The translations under genes and the position numbers were made by a program. From contig QFQS01000005.1 in assembly GCA_003243455.1 (NCBI GenBank), positions 1 through 64,000 on the forward strand: 64,000 bases of DNA, in the 5' to 3' direction. The DNA is from Cereibacter sphaeroides. GTDB lineage: Bacteria; Pseudomonadota; Alphaproteobacteria; Rhodobacterales; Rhodobacteraceae. Shown here piece after piece: positions 16,797-25,526 of the stretch (the first letter of the stretch is position 1; every line of letters starts with the position of its first letter). The notes beneath the pieces are model-generated. The model saw nothing but the letters and a program-made list of their open reading frames with translations. It was not told the origin of the DNA and did no database searches.

Positions 16797-17894
16797 ATGA
16801 CATCTCGTTTTGCCAAGGACACGGCGGAAATCGCGCTGCAAAAACTGCGGAGCGGTCAGATCGACCGTCGTTCTTTCATGGCGGCTTTAGGCGCCATGGG
16901 CGCAACACTTGCGCTTCGACCTGGCGTTGCAATGGCCGCCGAGGGCGAAGTCGTGCTTTGCAACTGGGGCGGTGCGGCCGTGGATGCCTTCCAGGAAGCC
17001 TATGGGGTGCCCTTCACCGCCAAGACCGGCATGAAGCTGGTGATCGACGGGGCCGGTCCGACCACAGGCGCGATCCGCACCATGGTCGACAGCGGCAACG
17101 TGATCTGGGACACCACCGATGGCGGGCTGATCGACGCGCTGTCACTGGGCGGCGATTTTCTTGAGCCGATCGACTACGCCATCGTCGACAAGACCAAGGT
17201 CCGAGAGGATGCCGCGCAGGAATATGGCGTTGGCAACTACACTTTCGCCAACGTCCTGGCCTTTACGAAATCCAAGGTCGGCGACACGCCCCCGACAAGC
17301 TGGGTCGATTTCCTCGACTTCGAGAAATATCCGGGCAAGCGCACCATGTGCAAATGGGTGCAGGGACAACTGGAGCCGATCCTGCTGGCCGATGGCGTGA
17401 AGCCCGAGGATCTGTATCCGCTGGACGTGGACCGCGCCTTCGCCAAGCTGGAACCCTATCTTGCAGACATCATTTTCTGGGAAGGCGGCGCGGGCAGCCA
17501 GCAGTTGTTCCGCGACGGCGAAGTGGTGATGGGCAACATCTGGCACACCCGCGCGAACCTGTTGCGCAAGGAAAACCCGGATTTCGACTGGACATGGAAC
17601 CAGAACATGCTGCTGACCAGTGCCTTCTCGGTGCCGAAGGGTAACCCGGCGGGCAAGAAGGTGTTCGACTTCATCAACTCTGCCCTCGATCCCGAAGGCC
17701 AGATCACCCTGCTGCGGCTGATGGGCAACGGTCCTACCAACCCCGCCGCCGAAGCGATGATGACGGATGAGGATCGCAAGGTGAACCCGACCTCGCCCGG
17801 CAACACCGAAGGCCAGGTGGCGATCTCGCCCGCCTATTACGCGGAAAACGAGGCGGACCTGCAGAACAAATTCCTGGACTTCATCGCGGTCTGA
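16797..17894 (+). CDS. Polyamine-type ABC binding protein with Tat signal
   Basis: 365 residues. The N-terminus has the twin-arginine motif DRRSFMAALGAMG followed by a hydrophobic stretch and AMAA cleavage, so Tat export is likely. The mature part is an SBP_bac_8/PotD-like protein (VVLCNWGGAAVDAFQEAYGVPF near the start, WDTTDGGLIDAL). AGGGGA lies upstream of the ATG. With the two permeases and the ATPase at 20659 it forms a PotABCD-like importer. A cationic or guanidino ligand is plausible from the enzymes around it, but not shown by sequence. Confidence 0.9.
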   Translation: MTSRFAKDTAEIALQKLRSGQIDRRSFMAALGAMGATLALRPGVAMAAEGEVVLCNWGGAAVDAFQEAYGVPFTAKTGMKLVIDGAGPTTGAIRTMVDSGNVIWDTTDGGLIDALSLGGDFLEPIDYAIVDKTKVREDAAQEYGVGNYTFANVLAFTKSKVGDTPPTSWVDFLDFEKYPGKRTMCKWVQGQLEPILLADGVKPEDLYPLDVDRAFAKLEPYLADIIFWEGGAGSQQLFRDGEVVMGNIWHTRANLLRKENPDFDWTWNQNMLLTSAFSVPKGNPAGKKVFDFINSALDPEGQITLLRLMGNGPTNPAAEAMMTDEDRKVNPTSPGNTEGQVAISPAYYAENEADLQNKFLDFIAV

Positions 17895-17909
17895 AACCTG
17901 ATCGAAGAA

Positions 17910-17937
17910 CGAGCCCCCTTTGGTTGAAGGGGGCTCG
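17910..17937 (+). terminator. 11-bp stem-loop after binding-protein gene
   Basis: Perfect arms cgagccccctt (17910-17920) and aagggggctcg (17927-17937) with a 6-base loop, 15 bases after the stop. No T-run follows, so it is probably a partial terminator or mRNA-stabilising hairpin setting a high binding-protein to permease ratio. Confidence 0.65.
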
Positions 17938-17973
17938 AAATGCCGGCCCACCTGAATCGGGCCTGGAGCGGAT

Positions 17974-18816
17974 ATGCTTTCCCGTTTTGAACGATACGCC
18001 CTGATGCTGACGCTGCCTGCCGGTCTGCTGGTGCTGGCGCTATATGCGCTGCCCATCCTGCAGGTGCTGAGCCTTAGTCTGACCGAGGGCAAGGGCGCCT
18101 ATGCCAATTACGCGCAGCTTTTCACCAGCCGCGCAGTGGCGCGTGTCGTCAAGACGACGCTGACCGTATCGCTGCTGACCACGGCGATCACGATGGTCAT
18201 CGCCTATATCATCGCCTTTGGCATGATCCACATGAGCGACCGGTCGCGTCGCATCGCGCTGTTGATGGTCAGCATCCCGTTCTGGATCTCGGTCCTTGTC
18301 CGCGCCTTCGCCTGGATCACCATCCTGCGGGCACAAGGGGTTCTGAACGGTGTGCTGACGGCGACGGGCGTGATCTCGGAACCGCTGGAGATGGTCTATA
18401 ACCGGCTGGGCGTCGTGATCGGCATGGTTCACTACATGGTGCCCTTCGCCATCCTGCTGCTTTACGCCAACCTGACCGATATCGACCGCCGCGTCATACA
18501 GGCGGCCCGGTCGCTGGGCGCCCGGCCCATGACGGTATTCTTCCGGGTCTGGCTGCCAATGAGCATGCCGGGCATCGCCGTCGCCTCGCTTTTCGTACTG
18601 GTCTTTTCGTTGGGCTTCCTTGTGACCCCTGCCCTTTTGGGCGGCGGCAAGACGCTGATGATCGCCGAGTATATCTCGATCCAGATATCCGAGACGCGGC
18701 GCTGGGATCTGGCGACGGCGCTTTCGACCGCGCTGTTGCTTGTGGTGGGCGTGCTGATCGCCATCGCGCTGCGCAGCCCCGCGATGCGCGCGGCCTTCGG
18801 GGGGGCAAGGAAATGA
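17974..18816 (+). CDS. Polyamine-type ABC transporter permease (PotB-like)
   Basis: 280 residues, about six transmembrane segments, with the BPD_transp_1 EAA-type loop VIQAARSLGARPMTVFFRVWLPMS that docks on the ATPase. The ATG at 17974 is preceded by GGAGCGG. The stop overlaps the next permease as ATGA, so the two are coupled. First permease subunit of the island's first importer. Confidence 0.92.
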   Translation: MLSRFERYALMLTLPAGLLVLALYALPILQVLSLSLTEGKGAYANYAQLFTSRAVARVVKTTLTVSLLTTAITMVIAYIIAFGMIHMSDRSRRIALLMVSIPFWISVLVRAFAWITILRAQGVLNGVLTATGVISEPLEMVYNRLGVVIGMVHYMVPFAILLLYANLTDIDRRVIQAARSLGARPMTVFFRVWLPMSMPGIAVASLFVLVFSLGFLVTPALLGGGKTLMIAEYISIQISETRRWDLATALSTALLLVVGVLIAIALRSPAMRAAFGGARK

Positions 18817-19607
18817 CCGCCAAGACCCGCAACCGCATGCTGATGGCCCTTGTCTGGATCTGCCTGCTGTTCCTGTTCGTGCCGGTTCTGGTGGTCATCC
18901 CCGTCTCGATCACCAACAAGACCTATCTATCGCTGCCAACCGAAGGGGTTTCGCTGGAACACTACCGTTCGCTGGCCGATCCGGCGAACGGCTGGACGTC
19001 GAGCTTTTTCAATTCGCTGCTGACGGCAATCTGCACCGCCATCGTAGCGACGGCCATCGCGGCGACATTTGCCATCGGCGCGTGGGTTCGCAGTGGTTGG
19101 TGGCCCTCGACCATCCGCATCCTGATGCTGTCGCCTCTGATCGTGCCGCCGATCATCTATGCCGTCGGCATGGTGCGGGTGCTGTCACGGCTGACGCTGC
19201 TGGACAGTTTCGTTGGAGTGCTGGTGGTCCACGTGGTCTTGTCGCTGCCCATGGCGCTGTTGGCCATCGTCGCCTCGCTGTCAAACCTTGATAACCGGAT
19301 CGTGCTGGCGGCGCGCAGCCTGGGCGCGCGACCCTCGACCATCTATGGCCGGGTGATACTGCCCAACATCCTGCCCGGTATCGGTGCAGCTGCGTTTCTG
19401 TCCTTCATCACCTCATGGGACGAAATCACCGTTACGCTGTTCATCACCGCACGGCGTTTCGTCACCCTGCCCCGGCGCATCTACACCAGCATCGCCGATT
19501 CAATCGACCCGGCGCTTGCCGCCATTGCAACTACCCTTCTGGTCCTGACGACCGTCGCGCTGGTTGGCCGAACGCTGGCCCAGCGCCGGTCCGGCGCCCC
19601 CCGATAA
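18813..19607 (+). CDS. Polyamine-type ABC transporter permease (PotC-like)
   Basis: 264 residues with about six transmembrane segments and the EAA loop VLAARSLGARPSTIYGRVILPN. It starts inside the preceding permease stop (ATGA). It lies 33 bases before the deiminase-like gene, so enzyme and transporter genes are co-transcribed. Confidence 0.92.
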   Translation: MTAKTRNRMLMALVWICLLFLFVPVLVVIPVSITNKTYLSLPTEGVSLEHYRSLADPANGWTSSFFNSLLTAICTAIVATAIAATFAIGAWVRSGWWPSTIRILMLSPLIVPPIIYAVGMVRVLSRLTLLDSFVGVLVVHVVLSLPMALLAIVASLSNLDNRIVLAARSLGARPSTIYGRVILPNILPGIGAAAFLSFITSWDEITVTLFITARRFVTLPRRIYTSIADSIDPALAAIATTLLVLTTVALVGRTLAQRRSGAPR

Positions 19608-19640
19608 GCTTTCCAGATACCCAAAGAAAAGGACAAGGAA

Positions 19641-20657
19641 ATGAGCGACACCCGCGCGATGAGCGATCACGAATACCGAGAGAACGTGTTCTTCTCGACC
19701 TTCGGATCAGTGCCGGAACCGGCGTTTCACGACCCGCAGGAGATGACGAACGTCTGGGGACGGCAATGGGGCTGCACCAATGACGTGGGCAAACTGCGCG
19801 CCGTGCTGATGCGCCGTCCGGGCGACGAGTTGAACGTCGTCGACACGTCCAAGGAACTGCCCGAAACCGGCGGCTATGGCGACCCGGAAAAGGGCTGGTA
19901 CTGGATCAGCCGCCAGCCGCCGAACCTTGCTGCGATGCAAAAGGCGCATGATCAGCTGACCTCGATCCTGCGGGCCGAAGGCGTTGACGTCATCCTGATC
20001 GACAAGGCGGCGCCGGGCGCGATGAAGCAGGTCTATACCCGCGACAGCTGCATCGGCATCAAGGGCGGCGCCATCGTGACGCGCCTTGCCCGCAAGGTCC
20101 GGCGCGGCGAGGAACTGCCGGTTACCCAGACGCTGGCCGCGGCCGGTTGCCCGATCCTTGGCACCATCACCGGCACGGGCATCTTCGAGGGTGGCGGTTT
20201 TGCCATGATCGACGAAAAGACCGCCGTTTGCTGCGTGTCGATCGCTTGCAACGAAGAAGGCGTGCGCCAGCTAGAAGCCATCCTGAACTATCTTGGGGTC
20301 GAGCTGATCAAGCTGCCGATGCCGGGCTACCGGATCCACATCGACGGCGCGTTCAACATGATCGACGTTGACAAGGCCATCGTGAACACCAACGAGTTGC
20401 CTTACTTCTTCATCGAATACCTCAAGAAGCGCGGCATTCAGATGATCCAGCTACCGCCGGAAGACAGCCCGTTCTCACTGAACAGCCTGGCCATTGCGCC
20501 GGGCAAGCTGGTCATGCACGGCAGCCGCACCAAGCGGCTGGAGGATCGGCTGGACGCGGCGGGGATCACGCTGATCACCTGCGATTACGAGCCGGTGGAA
20601 CTGGGCGGCGGCGGCATCCACTGCTCGACCGCACCTCTGGCACGGGACGCGATCTGA
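19641..20657 (+). CDS. Arginine deiminase/DDAH-family guanidino hydrolase
   Basis: 338 residues of the pentein (guanidino-modifying) superfamily. Motifs match the catalytic set: VYTRDSC, GIFEGGGF, the His-containing RIHIDGAFNMID and the nucleophilic Cys in LGGGGIHCST near the C-terminus. Such enzymes hydrolyse or transfer the amidino group of arginine, dimethylarginine or related compounds through a Cys-amidino intermediate. AAGGACAAGGAA precedes the ATG. It is embedded between the permease and ATPase genes, which ties it to the imported substrate. Hydrolase versus transferase cannot be settled; hydrolase is favoured because no acceptor pathway is visible. Confidence 0.85.
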   Translation: MSDTRAMSDHEYRENVFFSTFGSVPEPAFHDPQEMTNVWGRQWGCTNDVGKLRAVLMRRPGDELNVVDTSKELPETGGYGDPEKGWYWISRQPPNLAAMQKAHDQLTSILRAEGVDVILIDKAAPGAMKQVYTRDSCIGIKGGAIVTRLARKVRRGEELPVTQTLAAAGCPILGTITGTGIFEGGGFAMIDEKTAVCCVSIACNEEGVRQLEAILNYLGVELIKLPMPGYRIHIDGAFNMIDVDKAIVNTNELPYFFIEYLKKRGIQMIQLPPEDSPFSLNSLAIAPGKLVMHGSRTKRLEDRLDAAGITLITCDYEPVELGGGGIHCSTAPLARDAI

Positions 20658-20658
20658 G

Positions 20659-21717
20659 GTGTCGTTCCTCGTTGTCGATCACCTGACGATGACTTACGGC
20701 CCGGTCACGGCGCTCGATGACGTGTCGATAACGGTCAGGGAGGGTGAGTTCATCACCCTCCTCGGCCCCTCGGGTTCGGGCAAGACCACCTTGCTCATGT
20801 CCATCGCGGGGTTCACCCAGCCGACGGGCGGCGACATCATCCTGGACGGGCGAAAGATCACCGATCTGGAGCCGGAGGACCGGAACTTTGGTCTGGTCTT
20901 TCAGGGTTATGCGCTGTTTCCCCACCTGTCGGTGGCGGACAACATCGCCTTTCCGCTGCGGGTCAGGAAATGGGACAGCACCCGGATCAAGGCTCGCGTG
21001 ACCGAAATGCTGGCGCTTGTCGGGCTGGACCATCTGGCCAGCCGCAAGCCGCGTCAGTTGTCGGGGGGCCAGCAGCAGCGGGTCGCTCTCGCCCGCGCCT
21101 TGGCCTTTGGTCCGCGCGTGTTGCTTCTGGATGAGCCGCTTTCGGCGCTTGACCGGATGCTGCGCGAGCAGATGCAACAGGAGCTTCGCCGCCTGCATCG
21201 CGAAACGGGGGTGACGTTCCTCTATGTCACGCACGACCAGCAGGAAGCGCTGACCATGTCGGACCGGGTCGCCGTGTTCAACAAGGGCCGGATCGTCGAA
21301 TGCGACACCGCGCAGCGGTTGTTCAAGGCTCCGCAGACTCAGTTCGTGGCCGAGTTCCTGGGCGAGAACAACTTCGTCACGGGCACGCGCCAGGATGGCC
21401 GCTGGCAGGCATTCGGCACCAGCTTTGTCCTGCCGCCGGAACGGGATGCCCCGGCTGATCGGCAGGGGGCCACGCTATGGCTGCGCCCCGGCGATATCGA
21501 GCTTGGGGCTGGCGGTCCTGATGAGGTGAGCTTTCAGGGCAAAGTCGAAGACACGATGTTCCTGGGCACCCGCAACAGCCTGACCCTGCGGCTGGACACG
21601 GGCGAAACCATCGTCGCCTCGATCCCCAACGAACTGAACCTGGCCGAAATCGTCGGCCAGACCCTGACCTTTCGCGCCCGCACGACGTCGGTCGGCGTCA
21701 TTCCCCAAGAGGGTTGA
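20659..21717 (+). CDS. Polyamine-type ABC transporter ATPase (PotA-like)
   Basis: 352 residues from a GTG one base after the preceding stop. Walker A GPSGSGKTT, signature LSGGQQQRVALARAL, Walker B VLLLDEPLSALD, H-loop YVTHDQQEAL, then a C-terminal TOBE-like regulatory domain (about residues 270-350: GATLWLRPGDIEL). It energises the two permeases upstream; separation from them by the deiminase-like gene is unusual for such operons. Confidence 0.92.
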   Translation: MSFLVVDHLTMTYGPVTALDDVSITVREGEFITLLGPSGSGKTTLLMSIAGFTQPTGGDIILDGRKITDLEPEDRNFGLVFQGYALFPHLSVADNIAFPLRVRKWDSTRIKARVTEMLALVGLDHLASRKPRQLSGGQQQRVALARALAFGPRVLLLDEPLSALDRMLREQMQQELRRLHRETGVTFLYVTHDQQEALTMSDRVAVFNKGRIVECDTAQRLFKAPQTQFVAEFLGENNFVTGTRQDGRWQAFGTSFVLPPERDAPADRQGATLWLRPGDIELGAGGPDEVSFQGKVEDTMFLGTRNSLTLRLDTGETIVASIPNELNLAEIVGQTLTFRARTTSVGVIPQEG

Positions 21718-21775
21718 CGGGCGGCCAATTGCAACGACTGGCCTTCAGTGGCCAGATACCTGAGGAACAAGTGAC

Positions 21776-23158
21776 ATGCCGGGAACAGCCCGACTGAAGG
21801 AAATTACCCTGCCGGATTACGGCCTGCCCAGGCAGATCCCGCAGCTGACGGCATCGGTCTACAAGGACCGCTTCGCGCGGTTCATGGATCTTGTGCGCGG
21901 GATGGGGCTTGATGCCGTTGTCGTCTATGGCGACCGCGAACATTGCGCCAACATCTCTTACCTGACCGGTTTCGACCCGCGCTTCGAAGAGGCGCTGCTG
22001 ATCGCCGCGAAGGGCAAAACGCCAGCCATCCTGACCGGACCGGAGAATGTCGGCCTTGCCGCCGTGACCCCGCTTGGCACCGAGGCCTTGCTGTGGCCGG
22101 GCTTCGGGCTGATGGGACAGGACCGAACCAAGGCGCGAAACCTTGCCGATGTGCTGAGCGACGCGGGGCTTTCGAGGGGGCAGAAGATCGGTCTGGTCGG
22201 ATGGAAATACTTCCTGCCCGATGAGATCGAGGGGGCCGCGACGGCGACCGACCTGCCCGCCTATCTGGCTGCCGCCATTAGCCGCTTCGGCACTACAGTC
22301 AACGCGACAGGCCTGCTGATGGACCCGGCCACAGGCCTGCGGGCGACCATCGAGATAGATGAGCTGGCGCGGTTCGAATTCCTCGCGACCCACAGTTCGG
22401 AATCCATCAAGCGCGTCCTCTTCGGCCTGAAGCCCGGCATGACCGAATTCGAGGCGGCGAGCCTGATGCGCCCGCTGGGCCTGCCGGTCTGCTGTCACCC
22501 GATGCTGTCCTCGGGCGCACGGGCAAAGTTCGGGCTGTGCAGCCCATCGGGCCGGGTGATCGAAAAGGGCGACATGCTGACCATGGCGTTCGGCTATCAG
22601 GGATCGCTGACCGCGCGGGCGGGTTATGTCGTTGAAAGCGCAGATGAGTTGCCGGACGGCGCCAAGGATTATGCCGAACGTCTGGTCGCGCCCTATTTCG
22701 AGGCGGCTGCCGAGTGGTATGAGACGATCGGCATCGGCGTGACCGGCGGCACCATCGACGCGATGGTGCGGGCGCGGCTGGACAACGACTTTTTCCGGCT
22801 GGCACTGAACCCCGGCCACCTGATCCATATCGACGAATGGATGAACAGCGCGGTCCAGCCCGGCAACCAGACCGCCTTCCACAGCGGGCAGGCGATACAG
22901 ATCGACATGATCCCGGCCACCGGCAGCGTGTATTTCACCTCGAACATCGAGGATGGCATCGCCTTGCTGGACGAGAGCGGGCGCGCGGCCTTTGCCGAGC
23001 GTTTCCCCGAGGCTTGGGGCCGGATCGAGGCGCGGCGCGCCTTCATGGCGGATGCTCTTGGTATCAGGATCAAGCCAGAGGTGCTGCCGTTCAGCAACCT
23101 TTCGGGCTGGTTGCCCGCCTACCTGCTATCCCCCGGATTGGCGATGAGCCGGGCTTGA
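21776..23158 (+). CDS. M24-family (creatinase-like) hydrolase lacking metal ligands
   Basis: 460 residues with a creatinase N-terminal domain (about 25-175, VYGDREHCANISYLTGF) and a pita-bread M24 domain. In metallo-members the C-terminal domain has D...D...H...E...E. Here the first two Asp positions read LTMAFGYQGSLTARAGY, so both are missing, and the fourth region reads QIDMIPATG; the His in GHLIHIDEW remains. This resembles metal-free members such as creatinase, which releases urea from creatine, or ectoine hydrolase. The operon context with a guanidino hydrolase supports a C-N hydrolase role. The substrate is unknown. GAGGAAC lies upstream of the ATG. Confidence 0.82.
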   Translation: MPGTARLKEITLPDYGLPRQIPQLTASVYKDRFARFMDLVRGMGLDAVVVYGDREHCANISYLTGFDPRFEEALLIAAKGKTPAILTGPENVGLAAVTPLGTEALLWPGFGLMGQDRTKARNLADVLSDAGLSRGQKIGLVGWKYFLPDEIEGAATATDLPAYLAAAISRFGTTVNATGLLMDPATGLRATIEIDELARFEFLATHSSESIKRVLFGLKPGMTEFEAASLMRPLGLPVCCHPMLSSGARAKFGLCSPSGRVIEKGDMLTMAFGYQGSLTARAGYVVESADELPDGAKDYAERLVAPYFEAAAEWYETIGIGVTGGTIDAMVRARLDNDFFRLALNPGHLIHIDEWMNSAVQPGNQTAFHSGQAIQIDMIPATGSVYFTSNIEDGIALLDESGRAAFAERFPEAWGRIEARRAFMADALGIRIKPEVLPFSNLSGWLPAYLLSPGLAMSRA

Positions 23159-23167
23159 ACGAAGACA

Positions 23168-23190
23168 GCCCCGCCGACACATGGCGGGGC
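23168..23190 (+). terminator. Rho-independent terminator-like hairpin
   Basis: gccccgcc/ggcggggc, 8-bp perfect GC stem with a 7-base loop, followed by atctttt. It lies 10 bases after the M24 stop and 22 before the BtpA-like ATG, so it may partly end transcription of the transporter-hydrolase block and set lower expression of the downstream genes. Confidence 0.65.
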
Positions 23191-23211
23191 ATCTTTTGCG
23201 GGGGACAGCAG

Positions 23212-23952
23212 ATGAACCGGACGATGGCCAGGATATTCACGCAGCCGAAACCGATACTGGGCATGCTGCATCTGGCGGGTGACAGCGCCGAGGATCGTCT
23301 GGCGCTGGCCCTGCGCGAGACCGATCTGATGGTCGCGGGCGGGGTCGACGGTATCATCGTCGAGAATTACTTCGGCAGCGCCGATGATGCGCGACGGGTG
23401 CTGGAGGCCTTTGCGGCAAAACCGCCCGGCACGGTGATCGGGCTGAACATCCTGCGCAACTTCCGCCTGGCCTTCGACCTTGTGCGCGAGTTCGACGTGG
23501 GTTTCCTGCAGATCGATTCCGTAGCGGGCCATCTGCCGCCTGACGAGGATGCCGATTATGCCGCCGAACTGGCCGAACGACGCAAGGGCTCCTCCGCCCT
23601 GCTGTTCGGTGGGGTGCGGTTCAAGTATCAGCCGTACAAGTCGGGCCGCAGCGAGAAAGAGGATCTTCACCTTGGCATGGCACGTGCCGACGGAATTGTC
23701 ATCACAGGTGCAGGCACGGGTCAGGCGACCGACAACGACAAGGTAAAACGCTTCCGCAGCGTGGTCGGTCCCGACTATCCGCTGCTGATCGGCGCGGGCA
23801 TGACCGCCGAGACGGCGGCACAGCAGATGCGGCTTGCAGACGGCGCGGTGGTGGGCAGCTATTTCAAGGATACCTACAAGGACAGCGGCAAGGTCGAACA
23901 GGGCCATGTCGAACGGCTGATGGCCGAAGTTCGGCCGCTTCGCGCGGGTTGA
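23212..23952 (+). CDS. BtpA/SgcQ-family TIM-barrel protein
   Basis: 246 residues from the ATG at 23212 (GGGGGACAG upstream). Recognised by KPILGMLHLAGD at the N-terminus, DGIIVENYFGS, DVGFLQIDSVAG, FGGVRFKYQP, DGIVITGAGTGQAT and the C-terminal phosphate-binding-like LLIGAGMTAETAAQ with DGAVVGSYFKD. This is the COG0434 family: BtpA is linked to photosystem I stability in cyanobacteria, and SgcQ sits in a sugar-utilisation operon of E. coli. A role as a barrel enzyme on a phosphorylated or glycosidic intermediate is an inference. The stop is 3 bases before the AllA-like gene. Confidence 0.82.
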   Translation: MNRTMARIFTQPKPILGMLHLAGDSAEDRLALALRETDLMVAGGVDGIIVENYFGSADDARRVLEAFAAKPPGTVIGLNILRNFRLAFDLVREFDVGFLQIDSVAGHLPPDEDADYAAELAERRKGSSALLFGGVRFKYQPYKSGRSEKEDLHLGMARADGIVITGAGTGQATDNDKVKRFRSVVGPDYPLLIGAGMTAETAAQQMRLADGAVVGSYFKDTYKDSGKVEQGHVERLMAEVRPLRAG

Positions 23953-23955
23953 GGG

Positions 23956-24456
23956 ATGGCTGCGATGAACCTGACTGCCTGCGCATTGACACCCGAGGCC
24001 TTCGCGCCCTTTGGGCGGGTTCTGAACCTGATGGCGGGCGGCGACGACGGGCTGGTCCGCACCGATGGTCCGGGCTGGCAGGACTGCTACACCAAGACAC
24101 CGCTGATCGGCACCAATGGCAGTCTTGGGCTTACCCGATCCGGCGGGACGCCATTCGATCTGCGCCAGATGGAGCGGCACACGAACACGGAAGAAGCCCT
24201 GTTTTGTCTGGACGCCCCGATCGTGCTTGCAGTTGCCCCTGCCGGTGACAGGCAGCAGCCCGAGAGCGCGGATGTCCGGGCTTTCATCATACCCAAGGGG
24301 GTTGCGGTCGTGCTGGACGCGGGCACCTGGCATGATGCCTGCCGGGGGCTGGACCGCCCCGTGGCCTATTACTGGATGGCGACGGTCGGCACCGGGACGG
24401 AGTGGCGGGACGTGGCGGGTGGACCCCTTACGGTCGAATGCGGGGCGCAGCCGTGA
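23956..24456 (+). CDS. Ureidoglycolate lyase (AllA)-like protein
   Basis: 166 residues of the AllA cupin-like family: FAPFGRVLNLM near the N-terminus, ERHTNTEEALFCLD and the C-terminal GTWHDACRGLDRPVAYYWM carrying the conserved His. Authentic AllA splits ureidoglycolate into glyoxylate and urea in purine breakdown, but no allantoin genes are present here, so the substrate may be another ureido compound. The context with a guanidino hydrolase supports handling of a ureido intermediate (inference). Its stop overlaps the kinase start. Confidence 0.8.
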   Translation: MAAMNLTACALTPEAFAPFGRVLNLMAGGDDGLVRTDGPGWQDCYTKTPLIGTNGSLGLTRSGGTPFDLRQMERHTNTEEALFCLDAPIVLAVAPAGDRQQPESADVRAFIIPKGVAVVLDAGTWHDACRGLDRPVAYYWMATVGTGTEWRDVAGGPLTVECGAQP

Positions 24457-25391
24457 CCGCCGGCAGCACCTTCTTCATCGGTGACGTCTCGCTGGACGAC
24501 TATTACCTCTCCGACCGCTGGCCCGGTCTGGCCGAGAAGGATTTCGTCACCGATGCGGGCAGTTTTGTCGGCGGCAGCATCGCCAATGCGGCGAGTGTGC
24601 ATGCGGCACTGGGCAGCCCCACTGAATTCGTCTCGCTGCTGAACCTCAGCCCTGTCTCGGACCGGCTTTGCGCCGAGATGCAGGCGCGGGGCGTGTCCGT
24701 GCGGCATATGCTGCGGCAGGACGGCATCGCGGAATCGCGCAACCTGATCTTCCTGTCGGGCGGCGAGCATGTCGTGCTGACGGTGGACATGGGGTTTCAG
24801 CCCATGGAATTGTCGGACGCCCTGATGGCAGGGCTCAGACAGCCCGGCATCCTCTATACGACGCTTTACCGTGCAAGGCGGCTGCGTCACCGCGCATTGT
24901 CCGGCGCCGCGCTGCTGGCGGATCTGAACGGCCATGGCAGGAAGGCAGTCTTCGATCTGGACGTTGGTGGCTTTGCCGAAGCTGACCTGCCCTATCTGCG
25001 GGGCGCGCGGGCGGTGATCCTGAACCAGCTTGGCTATTCCGTTGCCTTTGGCGACAGGGCCATATCCGAGGTGGCGGGCTGGATGACCGAAAACGAAGTG
25101 GACCTCGTCATCCGGACGCTGGCCGCGAACGGGGCCGAGGCTTTTGACGGAACACATCACTACAGGGTGCCGGGCCATTCGGTGAGGGTCGTCGACGTAA
25201 CGGGGGCGGGCGACACCTTTGGCGGCGCGCTGGTGCATGCCATCTCGTCGGGGGTCGGCCTGGGAGAGGCCCTGGAATTCGCGGTGCTTGCTTCGGCCCG
25301 CGCCGTCACCATCCAGGGCCCGGCCTCCGGCATCGCGACGCTGGATGAAATTGCCGCCTTCCGCGCGACACTTGACGGGCGAAACGGCTGA
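24453..25391 (+). CDS. PfkB-family carbohydrate/nucleoside kinase
   Basis: About 312 residues. The N-terminal GGSIANAASVHAALG motif and the C-terminal DVTGAGDTFGGALVHA signature, with catalytic Asp in GAGDTF, identify a ribokinase-like kinase. The GTG at 24453 overlaps the previous stop as GTGA and has GCGGGGC upstream; an ATG at 24438 is an alternative. Substrate not predictable. It closes the enzyme block of the island, so an imported or liberated sugar-like moiety is probably phosphorylated here, perhaps for the BtpA-like protein. Confidence 0.88.
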   Translation: MTAGSTFFIGDVSLDDYYLSDRWPGLAEKDFVTDAGSFVGGSIANAASVHAALGSPTEFVSLLNLSPVSDRLCAEMQARGVSVRHMLRQDGIAESRNLIFLSGGEHVVLTVDMGFQPMELSDALMAGLRQPGILYTTLYRARRLRHRALSGAALLADLNGHGRKAVFDLDVGGFAEADLPYLRGARAVILNQLGYSVAFGDRAISEVAGWMTENEVDLVIRTLAANGAEAFDGTHHYRVPGHSVRVVDVTGAGDTFGGALVHAISSGVGLGEALEFAVLASARAVTIQGPASGIATLDEIAAFRATLDGRNG

Positions 25392-25526
25392 GCGGCGCTC
25401 GCCCCGTCCGGCGTCTTGTCATCGACACGTCATCCCCCGGCAACAACTCCGTCACAGCGCGGCAATAAGCAGGCGCTGCGAAAACCAATTCCGGCATAAG
25501 GCCGGACCAAGCGGAGTCTTCCGAAA

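Noticed and set aside
25392..25526. Promoter for the second polyamine-type importer
   Set aside because: No convincing -35/-10 pair or palindrome could be seen in the gap.
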